Positions 46,968 to 55,600 of a DNA stretch of 64,000 nucleotides are shown here, in pieces (position 1 is the first letter of the stretch; every line of letters begins with the position of its first letter). The position numbers and the translations under genes are program-made. Source of the stretch: Stagnimonas sp. (GTDB taxonomy: Bacteria > Pseudomonadota > Gammaproteobacteria > Nevskiales > Nevskiaceae). Location of the stretch: the NCBI GenBank assembly GCA_030696045.1, contig JAUYNO010000051.1:62001-126000 (forward strand), written 5' to 3'. The notes beneath the pieces are model-generated. The model did not search any database, was not told the origin of the DNA, and saw only the letters and a list, made by a program, of their open reading frames with translations.

Positions 46968-48164
46968 TCAGCTGGCCGGCGGCGGCTCGATGAAGAACAT
47001 CTCCATGCCGGCCTTGTTCTTCACCGGCATCACGCCGCGCGCCTGGCAGGGCCAGCGCTCGCCGACACGCTCGTAGACCGCGCGTGAGACATTGACGCGG
47101 CCGGGCTCGCCCGCCGCCTCCAGCCGCGAGGCGATGTTGACGGTATCGCCCCAGACATCGAAGGCGAACTTGCTGACTCCGACCACGCCAGCCACCACCG
47201 GGCCGACATGGATGCCGATGCGCACACCCCAATACGAGCGGCCGCTGGCTTCCTGCTCCGCCTTGCGCTCCAGGCAGTAGTCGCGGATTTCCAGGGCGGC
47301 GGCCACCGTCTCGTCCAGGGCCGCCGGGTCGGGCTCGCTCAGCCCGCCGACGCAGAGATAGCCGTCGCCGATGGTCTTGAGCTTCTCCAGTCCGTGCCGG
47401 CCGACGATGCTGTCGAACGCCGAGAAGCATTCGTTGAGCTGCCGCACCAGCTCCTGCGGCGTGTAGTTCTCGGCGACCCGGGTGAAGGCGGTGAAGTCGG
47501 TGAACATCACCGTCACGTCCTCGTGCAACTCGGCCTCGACCTTGCCCGCCCGCTTCAGCTCGGCCGCCACCCGCGCCGGCAGGATGTTGAGCAGCAGCCG
47601 GTCCGAGCGCGCCGCCTCGGCTTCCAGCTCGCGGTTGAGGTCCGCTAGCTTGCGCTCGCTGGCCTCCAGCGCCCGGAACGCGGCATTGCGTTGCAACTGC
47701 GCCAGATAGCCGTTGCCGTGGTGGCGGATGCGGGCGATCAGCTCGACCCGGTCGGGCAGCTTGACGATGTAGTCGCTGGCGCCAAGGGCGAAGCACTGCG
47801 CCTTGATCTCCGGCTCCTCCTTGGTCGACAACATCACCACCGGCACCAGCTGGGTGCTCGGGTTGGCGCGATACAGCTCCAGCATCGCCAGGCCGTCGCG
47901 CTGTGGCATGACCAGATCCTGCAGGATCAGGGTCGGCCGCAAGCTCTCGGCCAGCTGCTCGGCCGCGAGCGAGTCCTGGCAGAAATGGAAAGCGATGTCC
48001 GGCTCCCCGAGCAGCATGCGGCGGACACTCTCGCCGACAATCATCTGGTCGTCGACCATCAGCACCGTGATCTGCCGGTAGCGCGCCAGTTCAGCAGCGT
48101 CGAGGTCAGGGGACGGCGGGACCCGGCGATCCCAGGGCCGCCCTGCGGACTCCGGGTTGTTCAT
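46968..48164 (-). CDS. Response regulator with class III adenylate cyclase output (REC-cyclase)
   Basis: A 398-residue cytoplasmic protein. The receiver domain spans about 32-150, with acidic pair D38/D39, phospho-acceptor D83 (ILQDLVMP) and VKLPD at 134-138. A coiled coil follows (about 155-195), then a class III cyclase (about 213-395). Metal ligands D223 and D267, adenine-selecting K263 and D336, and transition-state N343 and R347 are all present, so it should make cAMP. The receiver closely resembles that of WspR at 58881 (both share [26 protein letters not shown]). It is divergent from the wsp operon, which suggests that WspE phosphorylates it as a second output. Confidence 0.9.
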   Translation of the reverse strand: MNNPESAGRPWDRRVPPSPDLDAAELARYRQITVLMVDDQMIVGESVRRMLLGEPDIAFHFCQDSLAAEQLAESLRPTLILQDLVMPQRDGLAMLELYRANPSTQLVPVVMLSTKEEPEIKAQCFALGASDYIVKLPDRVELIARIRHHGNGYLAQLQRNAAFRALEASERKLADLNRELEAEAARSDRLLLNILPARVAAELKRAGKVEAELHEDVTVMFTDFTAFTRVAENYTPQELVRQLNECFSAFDSIVGRHGLEKLKTIGDGYLCVGGLSEPDPAALDETVAAALEIRDYCLERKAEQEASGRSYWGVRIGIHVGPVVAGVVGVSKFAFDVWGDTVNIASRLEAAGEPGRVNVSRAVYERVGERWPCQARGVMPVKNKAGMEMFFIEPPPAS

Positions 48165-48351
48165 TGGACGCCCGCCATCGCTGGCACTGCGTCGCTGTGG
48201 TGCGCGGACTCAGGATCAACGCAATCAACGCACCGCCGGCAATGGTCTTGCATCGGCTCTCCCCCGCGAGGGTCTCCAGAACAGCAGTCTGAGTACTTCG
48301 GCCGGGTGCCGCAAGCCGGCGCGCGCAGGGGCGCTTGAGCGGGCCGCCGTA

Positions 48352-48444
48352 GCGCTGTGCCAGTCCCGCATCGCCACGGATCGCCGCAACCGGGATTCCA
48401 GCGGTCTGCGCAGCGGGGTTTCACGATTCAAGCTGGAGGCGTAA
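48352..48444 (+). pseudogene. Decayed 3' end of a wspA-like chemoreceptor gene
   Basis: 30 codons plus TAA (ALCQSRIATDRRNRDSSGLR..., ending SRFKLEA) match the last 30 residues of the intact wspA at 51332-53131 at 20 positions. The nucleotide match is strongest over the last 50 bases (ttccagcggtctgcgc then cggggt and ttcaagctggag). Upstream the similarity fades and no receptor domain is left. It implies that a second wspA, or a duplicated block, once stood before the present operon. Confidence 0.8.
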
Positions 48445-48733
48445 GGTGGCTTCCAGGGTTGATGCGCCCGGCAGCTGAGGCCATCAACCATGTGCATCAA
48501 CGGTGACCCTGCGAGAAGTCACCGAGTTTGGAGACCGGCCATGAGAGTTTCAAAGGTCTGGCAACCGCCACTGCTGAGGGGCCTGCAAGGGGCGAGCTTG
48601 GGCCAGACCCCGATCCCGGGGCTGTCGAGTCCCGTCGGCATCGGGGCGCCCCCGGCGACCGGGAACGCAGCGCGTCAGCGAGGGTGAGGCAGGGAGAGCG
48701 CATCGGTGATCCACCATTTGCGAGGAGAGCGAC
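48445..48733 (+). promoter_or_regulatory. Hairpin-rich leader of the TonB receptor-yfiR-wsp operon
   Basis: 289 bases without a credible gene. Perfect stems include cggtgac / gtcaccg (48501-48507 and 48518-48524), ggtctggc / gccagacc (48555-48562 and 48602-48609), ccccgat / atcgggg (48608-48614 and 48640-48646) and cccgg-cga-ccggg (48651-48663). The density of stems suggests a structured 5' leader. I do not recognise a c-di-GMP (GEMM), cobalamin or other riboswitch. The promoter is probably in this region or just upstream, and the ribosome site gaggagag precedes the receptor gene. Confidence 0.45.
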
Positions 48734-50719
48734 ATGAACACAAAAAAATCTTCCACCCGGCGTCGCTACCGGATTCGTTCGGAGGCGCAGGCGATGCTGC
48801 TGATCGGGCTGCTGACCCTGTGCCAGGGTGCTGCGGCCGCCGAGCTGTCGGCGCGCGAGCTCGGCGATCTCAGCCTAGACCAGCTGATGAATGAAACCGT
48901 CACCTCGGTATCCAAGAAAGAGGAAAGCCTGTTCGACGCCGCCGCCGCGGTCTCGGTGCTGTCCAACGACGAACTACGCCGTGGTGGTGCCCAGACCATC
49001 GCCGACGCTCTTAGGGTCGTGCCCGGCGTGAATGTGGGCTCGGTCAACGCCAGCCAGTGGTCGATCTCGGCGCGTGGCTTCAACACGCTGTATGCCAACA
49101 AGCTGCTGGTACTGGTGGATGGCCGCGCGGTGTACACGCCGCTGTTCGCCGGGGTGTACTGGGACCTGCAGCAGACGATGCTGGAAGACGTCGACCGCAT
49201 CGAGGTGATCCGCGGCCCGGGTGCGACGGTCTGGGGCGCCAATGCCGTGAACGGCGTCATCAATGTCGTCAGCCGCAAGGCCCAAGACAGCCAGGGTGGG
49301 CTGCTCCAGGTCAGCGGTGGCAACGTGCAGGAGGCCAGCGCCGGTGCGCGCTACGGCGGCCGCATCGGCGAGCACACCCATTACCGCGTGTTCGCCGGCT
49401 ATCAAGGCCATGCCGATTTCCCCCTGAGCAATGGTCAGGATGCCGGCGACCGCTGGGAGAGCCGCCAGGCCGGCTTCCGCATCGACCATGAACTGGAAGC
49501 GGGCTCCCTGTTGACCTGGCAGGCCGATGCCACCGGGTCGGACCTCGACGCCGACAGCGCCGATGGCTCCAATGTCAACACCATCGGTCGCTGGACCCGG
49601 CAATGGTCAAATGGCTCAAGCCTGGAAGTGCAAGGCTATTACGACCACAGCCATCGCGACGAACCCCAGAGGGGCCGCAACACCGTCGACACCGCTGATC
49701 TGGGTTTGCAGCACGGTTTCGACTTGAGCGCGCGCAATGCTCTGATCTGGGGACTCGGCTACCGCCATATCGCCGTCACCCTCGATCAGACCAATCCGGC
49801 CATCGCCGTGCGCGGCGACGACGCCGATCTGCAGATATTTAGCGCTTTCGTGCAGAACGAATTCACCTGGATACCGGATCGCCTAAACCTCACCACCGGG
49901 ATCAAGGTGGAGCACAACGACTTCACCGGTGTCGAGCTGCAACCCAGCCTGCGGGCCAGCTTCAAGCCGGACCAGCGCCAGACGCTATGGTCCGCAGTAT
50001 CCCGCGCGGCCCGCACGCCCAGCGTGATCGAGGGCGGCGACCAGTTGGCCATCGCCATCGGCGCGCCCTTCACCGGACCCGATGGCGGTCTGTACGTACC
50101 GACCCTGGTCGGCAATCCCGAGTTGAAATCGGAGATCTTGTGGGCCTACGAACTGGGCTATCGGGTCAGGCCAGCCGAGCGGCTGAGCATCGATCTGGCC
50201 AGCTTCTACAACCGCTACCGCCATCTGATCTCCTTCGGCGCCGTGCAGCGCCTGGAGCCCGGCACGCCGGTGGGCACTGCCGAGGTTCCCTTCAACAATT
50301 CGCTCAGCGGCGAGACCTATGGCGCCGAAACCTCGGTGAGCTACGCGGCGACGGACCATTGGCGGCTGATCACCACCTACTCCTGGCTGGTGATGAATCT
50401 GGACGGGCCGGCAAGCTCGGATCGCGACAGCACCGAGCATTCCTCGCCCCGGAACCAGGCGAGCCTGCGTTCCTCCTACGATTTCGCGAAGCGCGGCAGT
50501 GTCGATGCTCAGCTGCGCTACGTCGACTCCATCCAGTCGGTCCCAGCCTATATCACCGCCGACCTGCGGCTGTCGTATCGACTGCTCAAGCGGCTCGAGT
50601 GCTCGCTGGTCGGACAAAACCTGTTCGACCCGCAGCATCCGGAACAGTCGACCCAGTTTTACGCGATTGGCTCGGAAGTGCCGCGCGGTATCTACGGAAA
50701 TATCGCCTGGAGTTTTTGA
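48734..50719 (+). CDS. TonB-dependent outer-membrane receptor
   Basis: A 661-residue receptor and first gene of the operon. A signal peptide (about 1-37, ending near AAA) is followed by the segment SLDQLMNETVTSVSKKEES, which holds the probable TonB box. The plug domain comes next (about 60-165; QWSISARGFNTLYANKLLVL; VIRGPGATVWGANAVNGVIN), then a 22-strand-type barrel ending in the terminal Phe of IYGNIAWSF. This subgroup of small TonB receptors is often found beside yfiR-like genes and a membrane signalling protein, as here. The substrate is unknown. There is no N-terminal FecA-type signalling domain, so any signal would go through YfiR. Confidence 0.93.
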   Translation: MNTKKSSTRRRYRIRSEAQAMLLIGLLTLCQGAAAAELSARELGDLSLDQLMNETVTSVSKKEESLFDAAAAVSVLSNDELRRGGAQTIADALRVVPGVNVGSVNASQWSISARGFNTLYANKLLVLVDGRAVYTPLFAGVYWDLQQTMLEDVDRIEVIRGPGATVWGANAVNGVINVVSRKAQDSQGGLLQVSGGNVQEASAGARYGGRIGEHTHYRVFAGYQGHADFPLSNGQDAGDRWESRQAGFRIDHELEAGSLLTWQADATGSDLDADSADGSNVNTIGRWTRQWSNGSSLEVQGYYDHSHRDEPQRGRNTVDTADLGLQHGFDLSARNALIWGLGYRHIAVTLDQTNPAIAVRGDDADLQIFSAFVQNEFTWIPDRLNLTTGIKVEHNDFTGVELQPSLRASFKPDQRQTLWSAVSRAARTPSVIEGGDQLAIAIGAPFTGPDGGLYVPTLVGNPELKSEILWAYELGYRVRPAERLSIDLASFYNRYRHLISFGAVQRLEPGTPVGTAEVPFNNSLSGETYGAETSVSYAATDHWRLITTYSWLVMNLDGPASSDRDSTEHSSPRNQASLRSSYDFAKRGSVDAQLRYVDSIQSVPAYITADLRLSYRLLKRLECSLVGQNLFDPQHPEQSTQFYAIGSEVPRGIYGNIAWSF

Positions 50720-50752
50720 AGGACCGCGAGCGCAGAAGCGCAAGGAGCCGTC

Positions 50753-51319
50753 ATGATGACAAGAACCCGGTCGTCGGCAGTTGGTGCGGTGGCAGTGCTG
50801 CTCGCCGTCGTGCTGCTCGCGGCGCAGGGCGCGCACGCCGCTGAAGCCGTCTCCAAGGAATATCAGATCAAGGCCGCCTTCCTGTACAACTTCGCCAAGT
50901 TCGTGGAATGGCCGCCCGCGAGCTTCGCCGACGCCAGCAGCCCGATCATCATCGGTGTGCTGGGGCAGAACCCGTTCGGCGGCGAGCTGGAGCAGGTGGT
51001 CAAGGACCGCAAGATCAATGGCCGGGACGTCCTTATCAAGACGCTCGAAACCGTCGAGCAGGCCGCCTCGGTTCAGATCGTATTCCTCGCCGCCGGCGAG
51101 GACGCGCGCATCCCCAAGCTACTGGCAGCGGTCAGCGACAAAGCTGTATTGACCGTTGGCGAATCGGATGCCTTCGCCAGCCAAGGCGGCGCGATCCGCT
51201 TCGTGCTGGATGGGGACAAGGTCCGATTCAGAATCAATCTGACGCCGGCGGATCGCGCGCACCTGAAGATCGGCGGCCAGTTGCAGCAGTTGGCGAAGCA
51301 AGTCGAGAGATCACCCTAG
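50753..51319 (+). CDS. YfiR family (DUF4154) periplasmic regulator
   Basis: A 188-residue periplasmic protein with a signal peptide (about 1-30, ending GAHAA). The DUF4154 signature is clear: IKAAFLYNFAKFVEWP, IIIGVLGQNPFGGELE, and VLTVGESDAF followed by GGAIRF. In Pseudomonas, YfiR binds the periplasmic CHASE8 domain of the diguanylate cyclase YfiN and holds it inactive. Here the next gene encodes a chemoreceptor with a CHASE8-like domain. The protein has no cysteine, so the disulfide-based control described for P. aeruginosa YfiR cannot operate. No YfiB-like lipoprotein is in the operon; the TonB receptor may take that place. Confidence 0.92.
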   Translation: MMTRTRSSAVGAVAVLLAVVLLAAQGAHAAEAVSKEYQIKAAFLYNFAKFVEWPPASFADASSPIIIGVLGQNPFGGELEQVVKDRKINGRDVLIKTLETVEQAASVQIVFLAAGEDARIPKLLAAVSDKAVLTVGESDAFASQGGAIRFVLDGDKVRFRINLTPADRAHLKIGGQLQQLAKQVERSP

Positions 51320-51331
51320 GAACCGACCGCC

Positions 51332-53131
51332 ATGCGTCTTCGCGATATTTCGATCAAGCGCAAACTGAGCCTGCTCAGCATGCTCACCAGTAGCGTGGCG
51401 CTGTTGCTGGCGGGCGCCGCGTTCGTGGGCTACGACATCATGACGACCAAGCAGAGCATCGCCATGAGCAACCAGATCACGGCGCGGATGATCGCCGACA
51501 GCAGCGCGGCCGCGCTGTCGTTCAGCGACGCCGCCTTGGCGGAACAGGCGCTCAAGGCGCTCGGCGCCGATCCCAACATTGTCGAGGCGGCGATATACGA
51601 CAAGGATGGCAAGGTCTTCGCCACCTATCGCGGCAGCGCGCATGCCGCAGGTTCGGGCGCCGCGCCACCGCCGGTCCGAACCGATGGCAGCCGCTTCGGC
51701 GACAACTCCCTCGAGGTGTTCCACACCATTACGCTGGTAGGTGAAAAGGCGGGCACGGTTTACATCCGCTCCGATCTGGAGCAGATCCGGATTCACCTGC
51801 GCCGCTACCTGCTGATCACCGTCGGCGTGATGCTGGCGGCGTCCGCGATCGCCCTGTTCCTCTCGACCCGCCTGCAAGGCATCATTTCTGGCCCCATCAC
51901 CCAACTGGTCGAGGTGGTCGCGGCGGTGAGCGGGCGGCGTGACTACGCGGTCCGCGCGGTCAAACACGGCGATGATGAACTCGGCGGTCTGATCGACGGC
52001 TTCAACAGCATGCTGGGGGAGATTCAGGCACGCGACGTCGAGTTGCAGCGTGCGCAGGGTGAACTGGAGCAGCGAGTCGAGGAACGCACCGCCGATTTGC
52101 AGCAGGAAGTCGCCGAACGCCGGAAAGCTGAGACCCAGCGCGGCTTCGTCGTCGCGGCCGTCGCCGCCGCGCTCGAACAGCTGCGCCTGGGCGACTTGTC
52201 CTACCGCCTGCGCGAAGCGTTTCCGCCGGAGTTCAAGAAACTGCAGGACGACTACAACTCGGCGATGGACCAGCTGAACGACACCATGAAGGTGATCGCG
52301 ACCGGTGCGGTGGGGGTGCAGGCCAATACCCAGAACATCGCCGCCACCGCCAAGGAGCATCAGGCCACCGCGAGCGAGATTGCCGTGACCACCACCGAGA
52401 TCGGCGCGACCTCGAAGGAGATTTCCGCTACCTCGAAGGAACTGGTGCGGACCATGAACGAGGTGGCGATGGTGGCCGAGCAGTCGGCGACGCTGGCCGG
52501 CAGCGGTCAGGCCGGCCTGACCCACATGGAAGACACCATGCGCCAGGTCATGGAAGCCGCCGGGTCGATCAATGCCAAGCTGGCCGTGCTCAACGAGAAA
52601 GCCGGCAACATCAACCAGGTGGTCACCACCATCACCAAGGTCGCCGACCAGACCAACCTGCTCTCGCTCAATGCCGCCATCGAGGCCGAGAAAGCCGGTG
52701 AGTACGGCCGTGGCTTCTCGGTGGTGGCCACCGAGATCCGCCGCCTTGCCGACCAGACGGCGGTAGCGACCTATGACATCGAGCAGATGGTCAAGGAAAT
52801 CCAGTCAGCGGTGTCCGCCGGGGTCATGGGCATGGACAAGTTCTCGGAAGAGGTGCGGCGCGGCATGCAGGAGGTGCAGCAGGTCGGCGGTCAGCTGTCG
52901 CAGATCATCCAGCAGGTGCAGGCCCTGGCGCCGCGCGTCGAATCGGTCAACGAGGGCATGCAGGCCCAGGCCACCGGCGCCGAGCAGATCACCCAGGCCC
53001 TGAGCCAGCTGAGCGTCGCCGCCCAACAGACCGTCGAGTCACTGCGCCAGTCCAGCATCGCAATCGATGGCCTCAACCAGGTTTCCAGCGGTCTGCGCGG
53101 CGGGGTCTCACGGTTCAAGCTGGAGCACTAG
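51332..53131 (+). CDS. wspA: Wsp-type methyl-accepting chemoreceptor with CHASE8-like sensor (WspA)
   Basis: 599 residues. TM1 is at about 14-36; a periplasmic CHASE8-like domain spans about 40-150 ([39 protein letters not shown]). TM2 is at about 158-178 and HAMP at about 180-232. A coiled coil with a second HAMP-like repeat follows ([13 protein letters not shown], about 281-293), then the signalling hairpin. The tip region ([20 protein letters not shown], 436-455; [16 protein letters not shown]) is of the WspA type. Canonical WspA has a different (four-helix) periplasmic sensor. The CHASE8 domain and the adjacent yfiR suggest that YfiR is the direct regulator. Confidence 0.92.
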   Translation: MRLRDISIKRKLSLLSMLTSSVALLLAGAAFVGYDIMTTKQSIAMSNQITARMIADSSAAALSFSDAALAEQALKALGADPNIVEAAIYDKDGKVFATYRGSAHAAGSGAAPPPVRTDGSRFGDNSLEVFHTITLVGEKAGTVYIRSDLEQIRIHLRRYLLITVGVMLAASAIALFLSTRLQGIISGPITQLVEVVAAVSGRRDYAVRAVKHGDDELGGLIDGFNSMLGEIQARDVELQRAQGELEQRVEERTADLQQEVAERRKAETQRGFVVAAVAAALEQLRLGDLSYRLREAFPPEFKKLQDDYNSAMDQLNDTMKVIATGAVGVQANTQNIAATAKEHQATASEIAVTTTEIGATSKEISATSKELVRTMNEVAMVAEQSATLAGSGQAGLTHMEDTMRQVMEAAGSINAKLAVLNEKAGNINQVVTTITKVADQTNLLSLNAAIEAEKAGEYGRGFSVVATEIRRLADQTAVATYDIEQMVKEIQSAVSAGVMGMDKFSEEVRRGMQEVQQVGGQLSQIIQQVQALAPRVESVNEGMQAQATGAEQITQALSQLSVAAQQTVESLRQSSIAIDGLNQVSSGLRGGVSRFKLEH

Positions 53132-53141
53132 GACGCCGAGG

Positions 53142-53603
53142 ATGCTCTTCCTCCTATTCCAGCTGGACCAGGATCGCTACGCGCTGGAGGCGCGCCAGGT
53201 GGTCGAGGTGCTGCCCCTGGTCAACCTCAAGCAGATCCCCCATGCGCCCCGCTGCGTGGCCGGACTGTTCAATTACCGTGGCCGGCCGGTGCCGGCGATT
53301 GACCTGAGCGAGCTGACCCTGGGGCGTCCGGCCCGCAGCCGCCTGAGCACCCGCATCGTGGTCATCAATTACCTCGGGGACAATGGCGACCCACACCCGC
53401 TTGGCCTGATCGCGGAAAAGACCACCGGCACCCTGCGCCGCGAGCCCGAGGACTTCGTCGCCTCCGGCGTGAGTAGCGATGCCGCCGCCTACCTGGGGCC
53501 GGTGGCCACCGATGAGCAAGGCCTGATCCAATGGATCGAGGTCAAGCAGCTGCTACCGGCCTCGCTGCGCGAATTGTTGTTCCGGGCGCCGGAGGCAGGC
53601 TGA
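53142..53603 (+). CDS. wspB: CheW-like coupling protein (WspB)
   Basis: A 153-residue single CheW domain (MLFLLFQLDQDRYALEARQV; AGLFNYRGRPVPAIDLSEL; ATDEQGLIQWIEV) that links the chemoreceptor to the WspE kinase. The start at 53142 was chosen because the upstream extension overlaps wspA. It comes 10 bases after wspA and overlaps wspC by one base (TGATG). Its position as the second wsp gene matches the Pseudomonas order. Confidence 0.93.
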   Translation: MLFLLFQLDQDRYALEARQVVEVLPLVNLKQIPHAPRCVAGLFNYRGRPVPAIDLSELTLGRPARSRLSTRIVVINYLGDNGDPHPLGLIAEKTTGTLRREPEDFVASGVSSDAAAYLGPVATDEQGLIQWIEVKQLLPASLRELLFRAPEAG

Positions 53604-54874
53604 TGCCCGACCAGGACTTCGCCGGGTTGCTGAAGCAGGCGATGGGGCTGGATGCCGCCTCCGTCGGGCCGGCGGCCATCGCGCGGGCGGTGCAGGACCG
53701 GCAGCTGGCCTGCCAGCTGCGCAGCCCGCAGGCGTACTGGGAGTATCTGCGCGGCTCGGCCGAGGAGTTGCAGCAGCTGATCGAGGCCGTGGTGGTTCCG
53801 GAAACCTGGTTCTTTCGCGACCGCGAGGCCTTCGCGGCCCTCGGCCGCATGGCCTGTGAAGACTGGCTGCCGCGCCACGCCGAGCAGACCCTGCGCCTGC
53901 TGAGCCTGCCCTGCTCGACCGGCGAGGAACCCTACTCCATCGTCATGGCCCTGCTCGACGCCGGATTCCCGGCCGAACGCATTCGCGTTGACGCCATCGA
54001 CATCAGCGAGCGCGCGCTGGAACAGGCGCAGCGGGCGCTGTACGGCCGCAACTCGTTCCGGGGTGCAGAGCTCGGCTTCCGTGACCGCCATTTCACCGAC
54101 TCGGGCTCCGGGCAGCAACTCCACGACAGCATCCGGCGCTGCGTGAACTTTCAGCAGGGCAATATGTTCGCTGCCGGCTTCCTGCCTGGCGCCGAGCGCT
54201 ACGACGCCGTGTTCTGCCGCAACGTGCTGATCTATTTTGATCGCCCGACGCAGGACCGCGCCATCCAGCTGCTGGAGCGCCTGCTCAGTCCCAGTGGCCT
54301 GCTGTTCGTGGCGCCTTCCGAAACCGGCCTGCTGTTCAGCCACGGCTTCATCTCGGCCAAGGTGCCGCTGGCCTTCGCTTTCCGCAAACCCTCGGCGGGG
54401 CCGGCGCGGCCCACGGCCTCGGTGGCGCCACCCCTGCCCGCCCGCGCCGGTGGCGGCGCAGCGGCGCGAGGACTCAAGCTGCCGGGAGACCGGCAGCGAC
54501 CACCTGCCGTGGCCGCCGCAGCTACGACCGGTGCCGGAGCCGAAACCCCGGCCAGGACGCCCGCGCCCGGTCTAGAGGAGGCGCTCCGACTGGCAGACCA
54601 GGGCCTGCTGGTGGATGCCGCCCAGGCCTGCGAGGCCTACCTGCGGCGGCAGGGGCCCTCGCCCCAGGCCTACTACCTGCTCGGCCTGGTACGCGACAGC
54701 GCCGGCAGCGTGGCGGAGGCCGCGCACTACTACCGCAAGGCGCTGTATCTCGATCCGCGACATCAGGACGCCCTGCTGCACTTCGCCTTGCTGCAAGAGA
54801 AGCAGGGCAATAGCGCCGACGCCAGCCTGCTGCACAGCCGTCGGCTGCGCTTGCAGCAGACCGGCCAGCAATGA
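53603..54874 (+). CDS. wspC: CheR-type methyltransferase with TPR tail (WspC)
   Basis: 423 residues. A CheR domain (about 25-265) has the SAM-binding stretch LSLPCSTGEEPYSIVMALL and the CRNVLIYFDRPTQDRAIQLL motif. A Pro/Ala-rich linker follows (about 268-325), then TPR-like repeats (PQAYYLLGLVRDSAGSVAEA; ALYLDPRHQDALLHFALLQE). It methylates glutamates of the chemoreceptor. As in Pseudomonas WspC, the TPRs may give substrate specificity in place of a receptor pentapeptide. Confidence 0.93.
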   Translation: MPDQDFAGLLKQAMGLDAASVGPAAIARAVQDRQLACQLRSPQAYWEYLRGSAEELQQLIEAVVVPETWFFRDREAFAALGRMACEDWLPRHAEQTLRLLSLPCSTGEEPYSIVMALLDAGFPAERIRVDAIDISERALEQAQRALYGRNSFRGAELGFRDRHFTDSGSGQQLHDSIRRCVNFQQGNMFAAGFLPGAERYDAVFCRNVLIYFDRPTQDRAIQLLERLLSPSGLLFVAPSETGLLFSHGFISAKVPLAFAFRKPSAGPARPTASVAPPLPARAGGGAAARGLKLPGDRQRPPAVAAAATTGAGAETPARTPAPGLEEALRLADQGLLVDAAQACEAYLRRQGPSPQAYYLLGLVRDSAGSVAEAAHYYRKALYLDPRHQDALLHFALLQEKQGNSADASLLHSRRLRLQQTGQQ

Positions 54875-54875
54875 C

Positions 54876-55589
54876 GTGAACCAGCCCACTGACAGCCTGC
54901 CCGCACCCGAGCGCCCCGCCGTCAAGGACTGCTGGAACCAGATCGGCGTGCGCGGAGATGCCTCCTGCCCGGAGCTGGCGCAACACATTCACTGCCGCAA
55001 CTGCCCGGTTTTCGCGGCGGCGGCGGTGCAGCTGCTGGATGACGAACTGCCGGCCGGCCATCTGGCGCGTTGGAGCCGCCACGTCGCCGCCGAGAAATGG
55101 GTGGCGGAACTCGATACCCACTCGGTCGTGGTGTTCCGCATCGCCGCCGAATGGCTGGCCTTGCCGACCACGGTGTTCAAGGAAATCGCCAGCCGGCGCC
55201 CCATTCATCCGCTGCCCCACCGGCGCAACCGGGTGGTGCTGGGCCTGGCCAACATTCGTGGCGAACTGATGGTCTGTATCTCGCTGCAGGAGGTACTGGG
55301 CCTGGATGCGGCGACGGAAACCGGCGGCGCGCAGGAACGGTCGCTGGATGAACGGCTATTGGTGATGCAGTACGAAGGCCATCGGGCGGTGTGCCCGGCC
55401 GACGAGGTCTACGGCATCCAGCGCTTTCATCCGCGCGATCTGCAAGAGGTTCCGGCGACGGTCGCCCGGGCCACGGCGACCTATACCCGCGCGATCCTGG
55501 CCTGGCAGGGGAAGGCGGTCGGCCTGCTCGACGAGCAGCTGCTGTTCCACACCATCAACCGGAGCCTGGCATCAGCGACCGTGATCTAA
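54876..55589 (+). CDS. wspD: Second CheW-like coupling protein (WspD) with N-terminal cysteine motif
   Basis: 237 residues from the GTG at 54876. Residues about 85-225 form a CheW domain (VVLGLANIRGELMVCISLQE; LLDEQLLFHTINRSL). The N-terminal 50 residues carry four cysteines, C19, C31, C40 and C43, in the pattern DCWNQIGVRGD, SCPEL and HCRNCPVF. This segment is characteristic of WspD proteins, has no known role and could bind a metal. It begins 1 base after wspC. Confidence 0.92.
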   Translation: MNQPTDSLPAPERPAVKDCWNQIGVRGDASCPELAQHIHCRNCPVFAAAAVQLLDDELPAGHLARWSRHVAAEKWVAELDTHSVVVFRIAAEWLALPTTVFKEIASRRPIHPLPHRRNRVVLGLANIRGELMVCISLQEVLGLDAATETGGAQERSLDERLLVMQYEGHRAVCPADEVYGIQRFHPRDLQEVPATVARATATYTRAILAWQGKAVGLLDEQLLFHTINRSLASATVI

Positions 55590-55600
55590 GCCAGGTCTCG

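Noticed and set aside
48490-48687. Small open frames of about 65 codons in the leader
   Set aside because: They overlap the stem-loop array, lack ribosome sites and resemble no family.
48445-48733. Cobalamin riboswitch before the TonB receptor (ggagaccggcc resembles a B12 box, and ccgccactgctga resembles the L5 region)
   Set aside because: The two elements are in the reverse of the required order and the surrounding helices are missing.
48445-48733. c-di-GMP (GEMM-I) riboswitch before the operon
   Set aside because: The conserved core segments and the tetraloop/receptor pattern I know for GEMM-I are not visible; the region is reported only as a structured leader.
54876-55589. A TonB/ExbB or anti-sigma/sigma factor pair completing a FecIR-like pathway for the TonB receptor
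   Set aside because: Searched in the operon and its flanks; the receptor has no N-terminal signalling domain and no sigma or anti-sigma gene is present.
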